From Motilimonas sp. E26 (GTDB lineage: Bacteria; Pseudomonadota; Gammaproteobacteria; Enterobacterales; CBDFNC01): a DNA stretch of 64,000 nt. The position numbers and the translations under genes were made by a program. Positions 50,719-59,483 of this stretch are shown one piece after another. Numbering within the stretch: position 1 is the first letter of the stretch; every line of letters starts with the position of its first letter. Below the pieces are notes generated by a model that had not been told where the DNA came from, ran no database searches, and worked only from the letters and a program-made list of their open reading frames with translations. The stretch spans positions 26,126 through 90,125 of the forward strand of contig NZ_JAIBHJ010000018.1 in the NCBI RefSeq assembly GCF_021278025.1, given 5' to 3'.

Positions 50719-52947
50719 TTATGCTTCAGTGGACTCTGTTGTCGGTTTTTTCGCTTTGGTTTTTTCGTTCAATAAGCCACCTAGTACATCAGATGAGTCT
50801 TTCGCTGGCTGTTGCGCAGTTTCTTCATTACCAATGAATTTGTTTAGTAGCGCGGCTACCGATGGGCTTTTACCCACTAAGCCGTTGATAGATTTGCCTA
50901 CCGTAAGCGCTTTGCTGAGTGAGTTAAAGTAGTCACCTTGACCACCAACAATATCAATGTTGGCTTTTTCAAGAGCAGAAGACAGTACATTCGCTTGTTG
51001 TACGGCAATGTCTTTGTTAACCGAAATCGCTTCCATTGCTTGCTCGAAGTCTTTCTCTAGCTGCATACGGAACTCTTCATGCTCACGTGCATCTTTTGAC
51101 ATCGTAGCCATGGCGCTGAACTTCTCAACCAAGCCTTGTGCTTCGGCGTGGAATTTCGCGCTAAGCACGTCGGCTTCGGCCATACCTTGTTCTTTATCAC
51201 CTTTGGCTTGAGCAGACAGTTTCATTGCTAATACGTCAGCTTCAGCTGTACCCAATTCGCGTGAAGCAAGGGCTTTAGCCAAGCCAATGTCTTTATCACC
51301 TTTAGCTTGAGCAGACAGTTTCTCTGCCAGTACCGCCGCTTGTGAAAGGCCGATATCTTTATCACCTTGGGCTTGAGCGGTGAGTTTCTCAGCCAGAACC
51401 TTCGCTTCTGCTAGACCATCTTTTTCTTTCGCGCTGGCGTTCGCTTCTAGTACGCGGGCTTTAGATAGGCCAATTTGCTCATCACCTTGTGCTTTAGCAA
51501 TTAAGGTTTCTTGTTCAATTCTCGCCTTCGCTAAGCCTTCTTTTTCTAGGGCATCGGCAAGGGCTTCTTTCACCCGTGCTTCTGCTAGACCTGGTGCTGA
51601 TTGCTCAGCCTCAATGCCTTCTGCAAGTTTCTTCATTGCATCAGCATTTTTCGCTGATGCTTCCAGATCAGCTTGGGCCATGGTGATGATTTTTTGCGCT
51701 TCGTGTTTCGCTTTGATTTCATCTGCTTCAGCTTGTTTCACTTGTTTAACAAGCTCTTCTTGTGCTTCGGCTTCAGCATTTAGGATCACCACTTGGCGAT
51801 TACGATCGGCCTCTGAAACTTCACGAACTTCTTTGATTCGCTCTTCTTCTTCCGCCACGGTTTTTTCTACCGCAATACGCTCACGAACCACGTTAGCGAT
51901 TTCTTTTTTCTCAACTTCTAGAGCGCGTTCTTTCTCAATGGTTTGCAGCGCTACTTCTCGTTCACGAGAAACGACTTCTAAGTCTTTCGCGCGTTGTACC
52001 CGTTCTTGCTCAACGCCAATGGCGCGTTCGCGGTTTTGTTGTGCTACTTCAATTTCACGTAGCTTGTTTTCTTCTTGAATAGAAATTTCTTGTTCGGTTG
52101 TAATGCGAGCTGATTCCGCTTTTAAGCGCTCTTCCTCGCTAACACGCATTTGTTCTGATTGTTCACGCGCTTGAATGTTTGCTACTTCGCGCTCTTGTTT
52201 CGCACGGGCTTCTTTTTCTTGGCGATCTAGTGATAGCAAGTGCTCGATGGTTTCAACGTTTTTCTTCTTAATCGCACGCTCTTCATCGCGAATAAATTCG
52301 TTGGTTTTTACATTTTCTCTTGAAGTCACTTCTGTGATTTTACGAATACCTTCAGAGTCCATGATGTTGTTTGGATCCAATGCCGATTTTGGCGTTTGTT
52401 CCAGATAGTCGATTGCCACGTCTTCAAGGGCGTAACCGTTTAAGTCATTGCCGATGGTTTTTACTATTTCATCGCGGAAAAATGCTCGCTCTTCAAATAG
52501 TTGTAAAAACTCCATCTTTTTACCCACGCTTTTTAGCGCTTCAGAGAATTTGGCATTAAATAGATCATTTACGGCATCTTTATCTGAGGCGCGATCGGCA
52601 CCAATCGATTTAGCCACTTTCAAAACGTCTTCAGCGGTTTCATTTACACGCAAATAGAATGCAACTGTGATGTCGGCGCGCATATTATCCAAACAAATTA
52701 GGCCGTCTTTACCGCGACGGTCAATTTCTAAGGTAATTAATGAGATGCGCATTTTTTCCATTTTGTGGATAACTGGAATGACTAAGGCACCAGTGAAGCG
52801 AACCTTTGGCACGGCTTGAGTGGTGTTAACAATCAGTGCCGTACCTTGTGGCACCTTAATGTAGAAGGCTTTAACAAGCATTGCCATGGCCAGTAGGCCG
52901 ATGAATGCAATGCCAACAATGATCAGAATAGTTGTTATGTCTAACAT
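50719..52947 (-). CDS. yqiK: Flotillin-like SPFH protein (YqiK-type)
   Basis: A 742-residue inner-membrane scaffold protein. One membrane segment (about 7-28) is followed by an SPFH/band 7 domain (about 35-200, starting VPQGTALIVN). A very long alpha-helical tail rich in Glu, Lys and Ala covers 200-690, and a short C-terminal segment ends TESTEA. The tail contains near-identical units around GDKDIGLSQA and LAEKLSAQAKGD (about 480-600). Flotillins form oligomeric membrane microdomains. The NfeD/YqiJ-like gene lies 19 bp upstream, the usual pairing. The ATG has AGGGA six bases upstream. Confidence 0.9.
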   Translation of the reverse strand: MLDITTILIIVGIAFIGLLAMAMLVKAFYIKVPQGTALIVNTTQAVPKVRFTGALVIPVIHKMEKMRISLITLEIDRRGKDGLICLDNMRADITVAFYLRVNETAEDVLKVAKSIGADRASDKDAVNDLFNAKFSEALKSVGKKMEFLQLFEERAFFRDEIVKTIGNDLNGYALEDVAIDYLEQTPKSALDPNNIMDSEGIRKITEVTSRENVKTNEFIRDEERAIKKKNVETIEHLLSLDRQEKEARAKQEREVANIQAREQSEQMRVSEEERLKAESARITTEQEISIQEENKLREIEVAQQNRERAIGVEQERVQRAKDLEVVSREREVALQTIEKERALEVEKKEIANVVRERIAVEKTVAEEEERIKEVREVSEADRNRQVVILNAEAEAQEELVKQVKQAEADEIKAKHEAQKIITMAQADLEASAKNADAMKKLAEGIEAEQSAPGLAEARVKEALADALEKEGLAKARIEQETLIAKAQGDEQIGLSKARVLEANASAKEKDGLAEAKVLAEKLTAQAQGDKDIGLSQAAVLAEKLSAQAKGDKDIGLAKALASRELGTAEADVLAMKLSAQAKGDKEQGMAEADVLSAKFHAEAQGLVEKFSAMATMSKDAREHEEFRMQLEKDFEQAMEAISVNKDIAVQQANVLSSALEKANIDIVGGQGDYFNSLSKALTVGKSINGLVGKSPSVAALLNKFIGNEETAQQPAKDSSDVLGGLLNEKTKAKKPTTESTEA
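51190..51510 (-). repeat. Tandem in-gene repeats coding for helical units of flotillin
   Basis: The flotillin tail is encoded by recurring blocks beginning TCTTTATCACC (plus-strand view) at 51191, 51290 and 51356, with a weaker copy near 51477. The clear spacings are 99 and 66 bases, i.e. 33 and 22 codons, multiples of 11. The repeats are diverged but recognisable at the DNA level, so they come from internal duplication. Confidence 0.7.
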
Positions 52948-52966
52948 ATTTTGTCCCTAAAAATAA

Positions 52967-53575
52967 TTACGAATGAGGGGTTACGTGGTAAATGTCTTGC
53001 TCTGCTTGGTATTCCACCAACAAAACAGTATCGCCACGATTAAGTTGGTTAGGTTGTTGTGCTCTTATTTTTATAATGATACCGGCTGCGCCATTGTTAA
53101 AATTGGCTTCACCAAAGGTATCGGTCACTGTGTTGCTGCGGATTACCGCGGTTTGACCAACAAGATCTTTTTTGCTTAAGACTTCTTGATCGCGAAAAAC
53201 TTTCCTTAAGGGCTTTACACATTGGCAGGCAATGAGGTCGCCGAGCAGGAGGCTAATGAGCATTACTGCCAAGCCAACTCCCAATTGAGCGAGTAAAGGA
53301 AGCTCCCATTGATTCATTTGATTTTGCATTATCATGCTAACTATCCACGAAAAATAAAATAGTAATGACAATGCAATGGTGGCAGGCACGCCATCCAGTT
53401 TTAGCTTGGCCAGTATGCCAGTCATGTCTAAAAATGAGTCGTCGACGTCAATATCAAGCATTTCAATTTCGGTCATGCCTATCATGGTGGCTAACCAATA
53501 TAAGGTAAACAAAATAACAAAGCCGGTATAAATGGCAGTTGGCAAACTAAATGCAAGATTGAAAAACATGCTCAT
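52967..53575 (-). CDS. yqiJ: YqiJ-like inner-membrane OB-fold protein (NfeD-related)
   Basis: A 202-residue inner-membrane protein. Membrane segments lie at about 13-33, 62-82 and 94-114. The C-terminal OB-fold domain (about 135-200) contains DLVGQTAVIRSNTVT and GDTVLLVEY, as in NfeD/YqiJ proteins, which are partners of flotillins. The N-terminus lacks the serine-protease part of long NfeD proteins. It is the first gene of the run ending with the helicase; yqiK follows 19 bp later. Confidence 0.87.
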   Translation of the reverse strand: MSMFFNLAFSLPTAIYTGFVILFTLYWLATMIGMTEIEMLDIDVDDSFLDMTGILAKLKLDGVPATIALSLLFYFSWIVSMIMQNQMNQWELPLLAQLGVGLAVMLISLLLGDLIACQCVKPLRKVFRDQEVLSKKDLVGQTAVIRSNTVTDTFGEANFNNGAAGIIIKIRAQQPNQLNRGDTVLLVEYQAEQDIYHVTPHS

Positions 53576-53967
53576 TGTGTCTATTTCCTACCTAATGATT
53601 AGCATTTTTATTGTTATTTGATTATCAAGGCAATATTAAACGCTTGTTTATATCAGTATTAAAAAGCCAGCGCAATTATGTGTTTGACTATTTTTTGCCA
53701 TCTTGGGTTAACCTCGATCTATGACTCATTTTTGCGTCATCACTTTTTAGAATCGGGCCTGAAAAAATAGTCAAGTAAACTCAATAAACTCTAATTAACG
53801 AAAGTTAATCTTCTAAACACCGGATGTTTACCAATGGGGTTATATGATAGCCACAAGTTTTAGGCAGTTACCTTGTTTTATTGTTAGTTCGCTCTTTGTT
53901 AATTGCTCAATGTTATTGATTAATTTACAGCTAGAAGTCAGATTAGCAAAAGATAAAAGGGAGCAAT
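53576..53967. other. 392-bp divergent promoter region
   Basis: AT-rich sequence between the yqiJ operon (leftward) and the small membrane-protein gene (rightward); it must hold both promoters. A short dyad ATTAAC-GAAA-GTTAAT lies at 53794-53809 near the middle and could be an operator or a hairpin. I could not assign -35/-10 elements with confidence and saw no SOS-type LexA box. Confidence 0.45.
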
Positions 53968-54219
53968 ATGAAGTCTTATTTTCAAACTATTCGTTCACAA
54001 GCAGGAGCTAATGCACCTGTTAATGGTTTTCCGGCAGTGCTACGAGCGTTTATTCTCGTGTCATTTTTTCTGTTAGCACTGCCACTTCTTTTTATACTGT
54101 TGGCGCTGCAGCTAGTGATAGGGGTCGGTTTATTTATTGCCGCAATGGTGATGAAAAATCGGCAGCATCATCAAGCTGAAAGCTGGAGTAATGGTGAGAA
54201 GGTTATTAACCCTCTCTAG
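53968..54219 (+). CDS. Small membrane protein, 83 residues
   Basis: Family not recognised. A polar N-terminus (about 1-25) is followed by two hydrophobic stretches (about 28-47 and 50-62) that form one long or two short membrane helices, then a polar tail with histidines (NRQHHQAESW). The ATG has GGGAG five bases upstream, a strong start signal. It is divergent from the yqiJ operon and followed by two copies of a terminator. A role with the flotillin cluster is possible only by position. Confidence 0.7.
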   Translation: MKSYFQTIRSQAGANAPVNGFPAVLRAFILVSFFLLALPLLFILLALQLVIGVGLFIAAMVMKNRQHHQAESWSNGEKVINPL

Positions 54220-54258
54220 TTAATTGTGCAGTGTGTATTGAGTGTTTTAGTTTTAATG

Positions 54259-54297
54259 TGTTCCATGTTCCATGTTCCATGTTCCACTTGTTCCATC
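54259..54297. repeat. Short tandem repeat TTCCATG
   Basis: Three exact copies of the 7-base unit TTCCATG are followed by two degenerate ones (TTCCAC, TTCCAT). It lies just after the small membrane-protein gene. The 7-bp unit could change length by slippage, but it is not inside a credible reading frame. Confidence 0.75.
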
Positions 54298-54330
54298 CGT
54301 AAATTGTGTTTCTATTGTGCTTGTCACCAT

Positions 54331-54388
54331 CCCTTTGCCCAACCTTGCGTTGGGCTTTTTTTTGTCGTTATTAATTGGGTGGTTTATT
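54331..54388 (+). repeat. Duplicated terminator unit, copy 1
   Basis: A 58-base unit starting CCCTTTGCCCAACC and ending GGGTGGTTTATT. It contains a perfect 7-bp terminator stem (GCCCAAC / GTTGGGC, 54337-54355) followed by eight T residues. A near-identical copy follows 78 bp downstream. The hairpin should end transcription of the small membrane-protein gene. Confidence 0.87.
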
Positions 54389-54408
54389 GTGCTTATACTC
54401 AAATAATG

Positions 54409-54465
54409 CCCTTTGCCCAACCTTGCGTTGGGCTTTTTTTGTTGTTATTGGTCGGGTGGTTTATT
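54409..54465 (+). repeat. Duplicated terminator unit, copy 2
   Basis: The second copy of the preceding 58-base unit, with a few changes in the part after the T-run. Its terminator (54415-54440) has the same stem and loop and seven T residues. The copy reaches the stop codon of the lactonase gene on the opposite strand, so the duplication includes intergenic sequence and stops at the gene edge. Confidence 0.87.
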
Positions 54466-55534
54466 AAGGCAAGCTTGACTCGTTCGTGATAAAGCATACG
54501 CAGGAAGGAGCATTAACGGCAAACAGCGTCTCAGTTAAGGTGAGCGCACCGCTGTGACGATCGCGGTTTAACAGGCGAATATTGTCACTTTGCTGATTGG
54601 CAACCACAATAAAGTCTTGGTTTGGCGACAGTGCAAAATGACGCGGGAATTGACCACCTGTTGAACAGCTTGAGCGAAAGCTTAAGGCTTGGCTATCAGG
54701 CGCAATGGTAAAGCAACTGATACTGTCATCACCACGATTACTTAAGTAGACAAATTTTCCTTGTTGGTCCACTAGCACCTCGGCAGGATAGCTGTGATTG
54801 CTATTATTAGGTGCCAGAGCGGGCAGGGTGGCACACAAGGCTAGCTCGCCTGTTGTAGGGTTAACTTGCACCTGACTAATGGTGTTATTTAGCTCATTGG
54901 CAACGTATAAGCTTTTACCATTGGGGTGAAAGGCACAGTGACGAGGGCCGCTGCCTGCAGGCATGGTCAGACTGAATACTTGCTCGATCGCGCCAGTTTG
55001 ACTAAAGCGATAGCTCACGAGCTTGTCTGCGCCTAAATCGGCGACAACAAAAAAAGCGTTATCAGGTGAAGCCGTTGCACTGTGCACATGGGCTTGGCTT
55101 TGACGATCACTGATCACACTTGAGCCTGAGTGTTGAATGCAAGTTTGCGCGGGCAGTAATTCAACCGAGTGCTTGGTATTAAAATCGGCAAAGTTTCCGC
55201 CACTGTAGTTTGAACAGATTAAGTGCTGGTTAAGCCAAGCTAGATGACAAGGATCGCCGCCTTGACTTAACTGTCGTGCCACTAGTTTAGGTTGTTGTGG
55301 TTGCGTTAAATCATATTGCGCGACCCAGCCACTGTTGGCGCCATCAGCATTATTTATCTCACTGACAGCAAATAATTGTTTTATGCTGGCGACATAAAGT
55401 AAATAACTAGCATTGTCGAGTTGATTGTCAGTGGCGATCGGTTTGAATTCAGTTTGGTTAGCCGATTGAATTAATTTCAGCCCTTGGATGCTGGGCGTTC
55501 CTGATGGATTGTAACCGCCGACGTATAGCAACAT
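54464..55534 (-). CDS. 6-phosphogluconolactonase-type beta-propeller (lactonase family)
   Basis: A 356-residue protein of the YbhE/Pgl lactonase family, a seven-bladed propeller that hydrolyses 6-phosphogluconolactone in the pentose phosphate pathway. Repeated blade motifs are visible: LYVANELNNTISQV, VYLSNRGDDSISCF and FIVVANQQSDNI. The block VADLGADKLVSY and GSGPRHCAFHPNGKSLY are typical of the family. No signal peptide is evident, fitting a cytoplasmic enzyme. No zwf or edd gene is adjacent, so the link to sugar catabolism rests on the family alone. Confidence 0.82.
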   Translation of the reverse strand: MLLYVGGYNPSGTPSIQGLKLIQSANQTEFKPIATDNQLDNASYLLYVASIKQLFAVSEINNADGANSGWVAQYDLTQPQQPKLVARQLSQGGDPCHLAWLNQHLICSNYSGGNFADFNTKHSVELLPAQTCIQHSGSSVISDRQSQAHVHSATASPDNAFFVVADLGADKLVSYRFSQTGAIEQVFSLTMPAGSGPRHCAFHPNGKSLYVANELNNTISQVQVNPTTGELALCATLPALAPNNSNHSYPAEVLVDQQGKFVYLSNRGDDSISCFTIAPDSQALSFRSSCSTGGQFPRHFALSPNQDFIVVANQQSDNIRLLNRDRHSGALTLTETLFAVNAPSCVCFITNESSLP

Positions 55535-55562
55535 AGTTTCCTCGATTCAGTCAGAAGATGGT

Positions 55563-57146
55563 TTAGGGTAAAGGCAGTTGCAACATAAATTTCGTGCCTT
55601 TACCCAGTTCGCTTTCTACTTTTATTTCGCCACCATGTTGTTCAATAATGGCATGGCTGATGGACAGGCCTAAGCCCGTTCCTTTACCCACTTCTTTAGT
55701 CGTAAAAAAGGGATCAAAAATTTTATCCATGGCTTCTAGCGGAATGCCAATGCCAGAGTCATAGACTTCAATAAACAAGCGTCGATCTTTTTGAAACGCT
55801 TTAATGCCGACGATTTTTTCATCACAGTCTTCTACTGCATCACGGGCATTAACCAACAAATTCAGTAATACCTGCTCAATTTGTATCTTGTTGCATTTTA
55901 TGTGCGGTAAGGCAGGAGCAATGTTTTCGCGCACCTCAATATTTTTACTCACAAATTGACGCTTTAAGAACATTAAGCTGCTATTTATCAACTCATTCGA
56001 ACTAATGGTTTGATGTTCATCATGGGCCGAGTCTCGACCAAAACAACGTAGTTGTTTAATGATGCTTTGCGCACGATCGACTTGTTGCATAATATCGGTA
56101 AACGCTTTCACCACGCGATTGTGCTTACTTTGCGCTAAGTATTCAGGCCCCATTTCGGTATTCATACTAATGACTTGCAATGGTTGATTTAGTTCATGCG
56201 CGATCCCTGTGGCCATCTCACCTAAGGAAGCAAGTTTCGTGGAATGGACGAGCTGGGATTGGGTGTTTGCTATCTCTTTATTTTTCTGCCTTAGCTCATC
56301 ATTTTTCGCTTCCAACTCCACTTTTTTACGCTCAACTTGGCGGGCAAAATAAAATGAAAAAGACAACAGCAAAGAAATACATAAGCCAAATGTCAGTACC
56401 ATGCTTGGTAACATACTGGTACTTTTATTCAGTAATGATTGCGATGGCCAGTTGTAAATTTCCCAATGTCGACCATAAACCGTCATTTTAGTTTGCAGCA
56501 TATTTTGGTCGATACGGGTGTTTTCAGGCACTTGTTGGTAAACAATTTGTCCAGCTTCCATTATGGTCACAGGAGTATCAAAGTGGCCATTTTCAAGAAT
56601 TAAACTTAGTAATTTATTAAAACTAAATACCCCCACGATATAGCCATCAAATTCGCCCTTTGGATACAGCGGTAAAAATACTAAAAAGCCTTTCCCACCG
56701 TGAGTCAGTTTAACACTTTGAGAAATAGCCACCGTCCGCGTTGTGCGGGCTTGTTTCAAGGCATTGTTATGATATTGGCTGATCTCGTTGAGCAAGTGTT
56801 GGTTTTCACTTTTCTGCTTAATCGGTGCTACCCATTGAATAGAATTGTATTTGTCGACCCAAGCAAGGCTATGGTAAGCCTGCTCATAAGTCATAAAGTT
56901 GAGGGCGTCAAAGTGCCATTGATCAAAAGGGGTACCGTTGCTGTATTCCCAGCGTTTAGCCATGCGCTTGAGAGACTGTACTTGCTCAGTTAACTGAACT
57001 CGGATCACCTTAGTGATATTGGCACTTTGGTTGGCGACTTCGTTTTGAATAACTCTCGTTTCATGTTGTTTTAAATGATGCCATGAGCCAATAGAAAGGG
57101 TTGCCCCGAGGCACAAAATTAAACAAGCAATGATCTGGTACTTCAA
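55563..57146 (-). CDS. Sensor histidine kinase with periplasmic CHASE-type domain
   Basis: A 527-residue membrane kinase. A membrane segment (about 7-24) leads into a periplasmic CHASE-like domain (about 45-220), then a second segment (about 248-270) and a coiled linker. The HisKA box has the phosphorylation site in GIAHELNQPLQV, near H315. The ATPase carries N-box NLLVNARDAVED, G1 DSGIGIP and G2 GTGLGLSI near 425-495. The DHp/ATPase type matches the NtrB/DctB class. No response regulator is adjacent, so its partner is unknown. It is divergent from the PLP-enzyme gene. Confidence 0.88.
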   Translation of the reverse strand: MKYQIIACLILCLGATLSIGSWHHLKQHETRVIQNEVANQSANITKVIRVQLTEQVQSLKRMAKRWEYSNGTPFDQWHFDALNFMTYEQAYHSLAWVDKYNSIQWVAPIKQKSENQHLLNEISQYHNNALKQARTTRTVAISQSVKLTHGGKGFLVFLPLYPKGEFDGYIVGVFSFNKLLSLILENGHFDTPVTIMEAGQIVYQQVPENTRIDQNMLQTKMTVYGRHWEIYNWPSQSLLNKSTSMLPSMVLTFGLCISLLLSFSFYFARQVERKKVELEAKNDELRQKNKEIANTQSQLVHSTKLASLGEMATGIAHELNQPLQVISMNTEMGPEYLAQSKHNRVVKAFTDIMQQVDRAQSIIKQLRCFGRDSAHDEHQTISSNELINSSLMFLKRQFVSKNIEVRENIAPALPHIKCNKIQIEQVLLNLLVNARDAVEDCDEKIVGIKAFQKDRRLFIEVYDSGIGIPLEAMDKIFDPFFTTKEVGKGTGLGLSISHAIIEQHGGEIKVESELGKGTKFMLQLPLP

Positions 57147-57324
57147 AGTGATCTCCTTGGCGTGGGAGTGAGCCTGGACATAATCATGAGAATTTATCGG
57201 TTATTTGCTGATTTTTTTTCATAACGCTCTGTGATTACTGTAAATTGTTGCTCAAGAATAATGTTTAGGCTGGGCGCCAGTTTATCATTCTCTCCACATG
57301 AACTCACGGCCAAGGATAAAAAAT

Positions 57325-58560
57325 ATGTCAAGTAGAGGATTTACTACACAATTAATTCATAGTGATCGCCTTTTAGGCTTAGAGCATGGTGCAATCCATG
57401 CCCCGGTTCATCCTTCTGTGCCCTATGGTTATCAAGACGTAAATGATTTAGTGGACGTATTTCAAGGTAAAAAAGCGGGACACGCCTATGCGAGGCAGTC
57501 AACGCCAACCATGGATGCATTAGGTCATAAAATTTGTCAGCTCGAGCAAGGTGTTGCCACTTTGGTCTTTGGTACGGGTATGGCGGCAATTTGTGCGACT
57601 TTTCTAACTTTGTTAAAGCAGGGCGACCACCTTATTTGTAGTCGCTTTGTTTTTGGAAACACCTCAAGTGTTATGGGAACATTGCGGGGTTACGGTATTG
57701 AGGTCACTCTGGTAGATGCCACCTCTATTGAGCAAGTGAAAAGCGCTAAGCAAGCGAATACTAAAATGGTATTTGTTGAAACCATCGCTAACCCTGTCAC
57801 TCAAATTTCAGCATTGGCCGAAATAGGTGAATTTTGCCGCCAAGAAAAACTGCTGTACGCGGTAGATAACACCATGACCTCGGCTTATTTATTTCAACCT
57901 AGCACAGTACAAGCAAGCTTAATTATTAGCTCTTTATCTAAATATTTTGGCGGCCACGGTAATGCTCTAGGTGGCAGTGTGACAGACACAGGTTTATTTG
58001 ATTGGTCTGAATATGAGAATATTTTTGACGGCTATAAGAAGGGTGATCCTAAGTTATGGGGTATTAGCCAAATAAAGAAAAAAGGCTTACGTGACATGGG
58101 CGGAAGTTTAAGCTCGGAAGCAGCACATTTACTGTCAGTTGGTTCAGACACGCTAGCGTTAAGAATGCAGCGTCAATGTCATAACGCGATGAGCTTAGCT
58201 AAATTATTGGATGCCCACCCCAAGGTTGCCCAAGTGTATTACCCTGGCTTAGCTGCTCATCCACAACACCAAAGAGCCGCTGAACTATTTCGTGATTTTG
58301 GCGCTCTACTGAGCTTTGACCTCGTGGACAACATTGATTGTTGTGCATTTCTAAATGAGCTGCAATGGGTTATTAATGCTACTCATTTAGGTGACAATCG
58401 TACTTTGGCTCTACCGGTGGCTCCGACTATTTATTTCGAAATGGGGCTAGCGGCGCGCCAAGCGATGGGGATCAGCGAGAACATGATCCGTTGTTCAATT
58501 GGCATTGAGGACACCCAAGATTTACTCGATGACTTTTCTGCCGCTTTGGACAAGTTTTAA
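57325..58560 (+). CDS. Cys/Met-metabolism PLP-dependent enzyme (cystathionine gamma-synthase/O-acetylhomoserine sulfhydrylase-like)
   Basis: A 411-residue PLP enzyme of the trans-sulfuration family. Signatures: YARQSTPTMDALGHKICQLE (substrate and cofactor region), GTGMAAI, and the PLP lysine in SSLSKYFGGHGN near K207. The C-terminal NLTHLGDN-like stretch (ATHLGDNRTL) and MIRCSIGIED are typical. Exact reaction (gamma-synthase, gamma-lyase or sulfhydrylase) is not predictable. The ATG at 57325 has AAGGA seven bases upstream; an ATG at 57298 would add nine residues without SD. An MtfA-like gene follows 36 bp later. Confidence 0.85.
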   Translation: MSSRGFTTQLIHSDRLLGLEHGAIHAPVHPSVPYGYQDVNDLVDVFQGKKAGHAYARQSTPTMDALGHKICQLEQGVATLVFGTGMAAICATFLTLLKQGDHLICSRFVFGNTSSVMGTLRGYGIEVTLVDATSIEQVKSAKQANTKMVFVETIANPVTQISALAEIGEFCRQEKLLYAVDNTMTSAYLFQPSTVQASLIISSLSKYFGGHGNALGGSVTDTGLFDWSEYENIFDGYKKGDPKLWGISQIKKKGLRDMGGSLSSEAAHLLSVGSDTLALRMQRQCHNAMSLAKLLDAHPKVAQVYYPGLAAHPQHQRAAELFRDFGALLSFDLVDNIDCCAFLNELQWVINATHLGDNRTLALPVAPTIYFEMGLAARQAMGISENMIRCSIGIEDTQDLLDDFSAALDKF

Positions 58561-58596
58561 TATGAGATTAATCCCCTTAACTACAAGGTTTATATA

Positions 58597-59409
58597 ATGA
58601 ATATTGTGTTTTTGGTCTTTGCTGTATTAATCACTGGATTGTTTTTATTTCTTCCAGTATATAAAGACAAAAAGGCAAGGTTTGCTGACTTTCCGCAGCA
58701 ATGGCGAGATATTTTAAGTAAAAATGTCCCTATGTATAACGTGTTGCCTGAGCCGTTAAAGTTACAACTGCATTTGTTGATCAATAGTTTTTTACATCGT
58801 AAAAAATTCTACCCTTGCCAAGACTTAGTCATGACCGATGAAATTCGAGTTACTATTGCGGGCCAAGCTTGTATCTTGCTACTAAACCGCAAAACCGATG
58901 AGTTCGCCAAGTTAAAGTCGGTGTTAGTCTATCCAGCTGCTTTTATTGCCGCGCACACCAGTGTTGATGAAAATGGCTTAGTCAGCATTGAGCAAAAAGG
59001 CTTAGCGGGTGAATCTTGGGGGACGGGGAAAATTGTACTCTCGTGGGACGATGTGCAAAAAGGGGCGATGGATATAGGCGATGGCCACAATGTGGTATTA
59101 CATGAGTTTGCTCATCAGCTGGATTCGGCCGATGGCTCAACGAATGGCGCGCCTGTTTTAAGCTCTGCCAATGCTTACAAAAGCTGGGCAAAAGTGATGA
59201 GTAAGGAATTTGCTGTACTGCAACAAAACCAGCAGCATCACATACGCAGCGTGATGGATGACTATGGCGCAACGAATCCTGCTGAATTTTTTGCCGTGGT
59301 GACGGAAACATTTTTCGAGAAACCTAAGCAGCTAAAGCAGCGGCATCCTGAGTTATATGACGTGCTTGCGCAATATTATCATGTGAAACCCGACGAATGG
59401 CAGCATTAA
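58597..59409 (+). CDS. mtfA: MtfA-like zinc metallopeptidase
   Basis: A 270-residue protein of the MtfA (M90, DUF980) family; E. coli MtfA is a zinc aminopeptidase that binds the glucose repressor Mlc. The active site HEFAHQLD lies near 169-176, followed by a distant glutamate in FFAVVTETFF near 230 as third ligand. Unlike E. coli MtfA, the N-terminus has a hydrophobic segment (about 3-22) that may anchor it in the membrane. The start ATG has AAGG eight bases upstream. It probably shares a transcript with the PLP enzyme. Confidence 0.88.
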   Translation: MNIVFLVFAVLITGLFLFLPVYKDKKARFADFPQQWRDILSKNVPMYNVLPEPLKLQLHLLINSFLHRKKFYPCQDLVMTDEIRVTIAGQACILLLNRKTDEFAKLKSVLVYPAAFIAAHTSVDENGLVSIEQKGLAGESWGTGKIVLSWDDVQKGAMDIGDGHNVVLHEFAHQLDSADGSTNGAPVLSSANAYKSWAKVMSKEFAVLQQNQQHHIRSVMDDYGATNPAEFFAVVTETFFEKPKQLKQRHPELYDVLAQYYHVKPDEWQH

Positions 59410-59427
59410 GCGACCAATGAAACCTCA

Positions 59428-59474
59428 CTTGATGTTTTTTTGTTTACACTAAATTTATAGTAAAAAACATCAAG
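59428..59474 (+). promoter_or_regulatory. Long hairpin directly before the SD of a 60-residue gene
   Basis: A perfect 13-bp inverted repeat (CTTGATGTTTTTT / AAAAAACATCAAG) with a 21-base loop that itself contains ACTA/TAGT. The right arm ends directly against the GGGGG SD of the following gene. It could regulate translation or act with a T-run as a terminator of mtfA. Confidence 0.5.
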
Positions 59475-59483
59475 GGGGTTTAT

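Noticed and set aside
51380..52078. 232-codon frame opposite the flotillin gene
   Set aside because: It is antisense to the Ala/Glu/Lys-rich helical tail, whose biased codons leave long open frames on the other strand. No SD or domain.
54226..54489. 87-codon frame over the duplicated terminators
   Set aside because: It reads through both terminator hairpins and the tandem repeat, has no SD, and owes its repeated peptide (PFAQPCVGLF) to the duplicated terminator.
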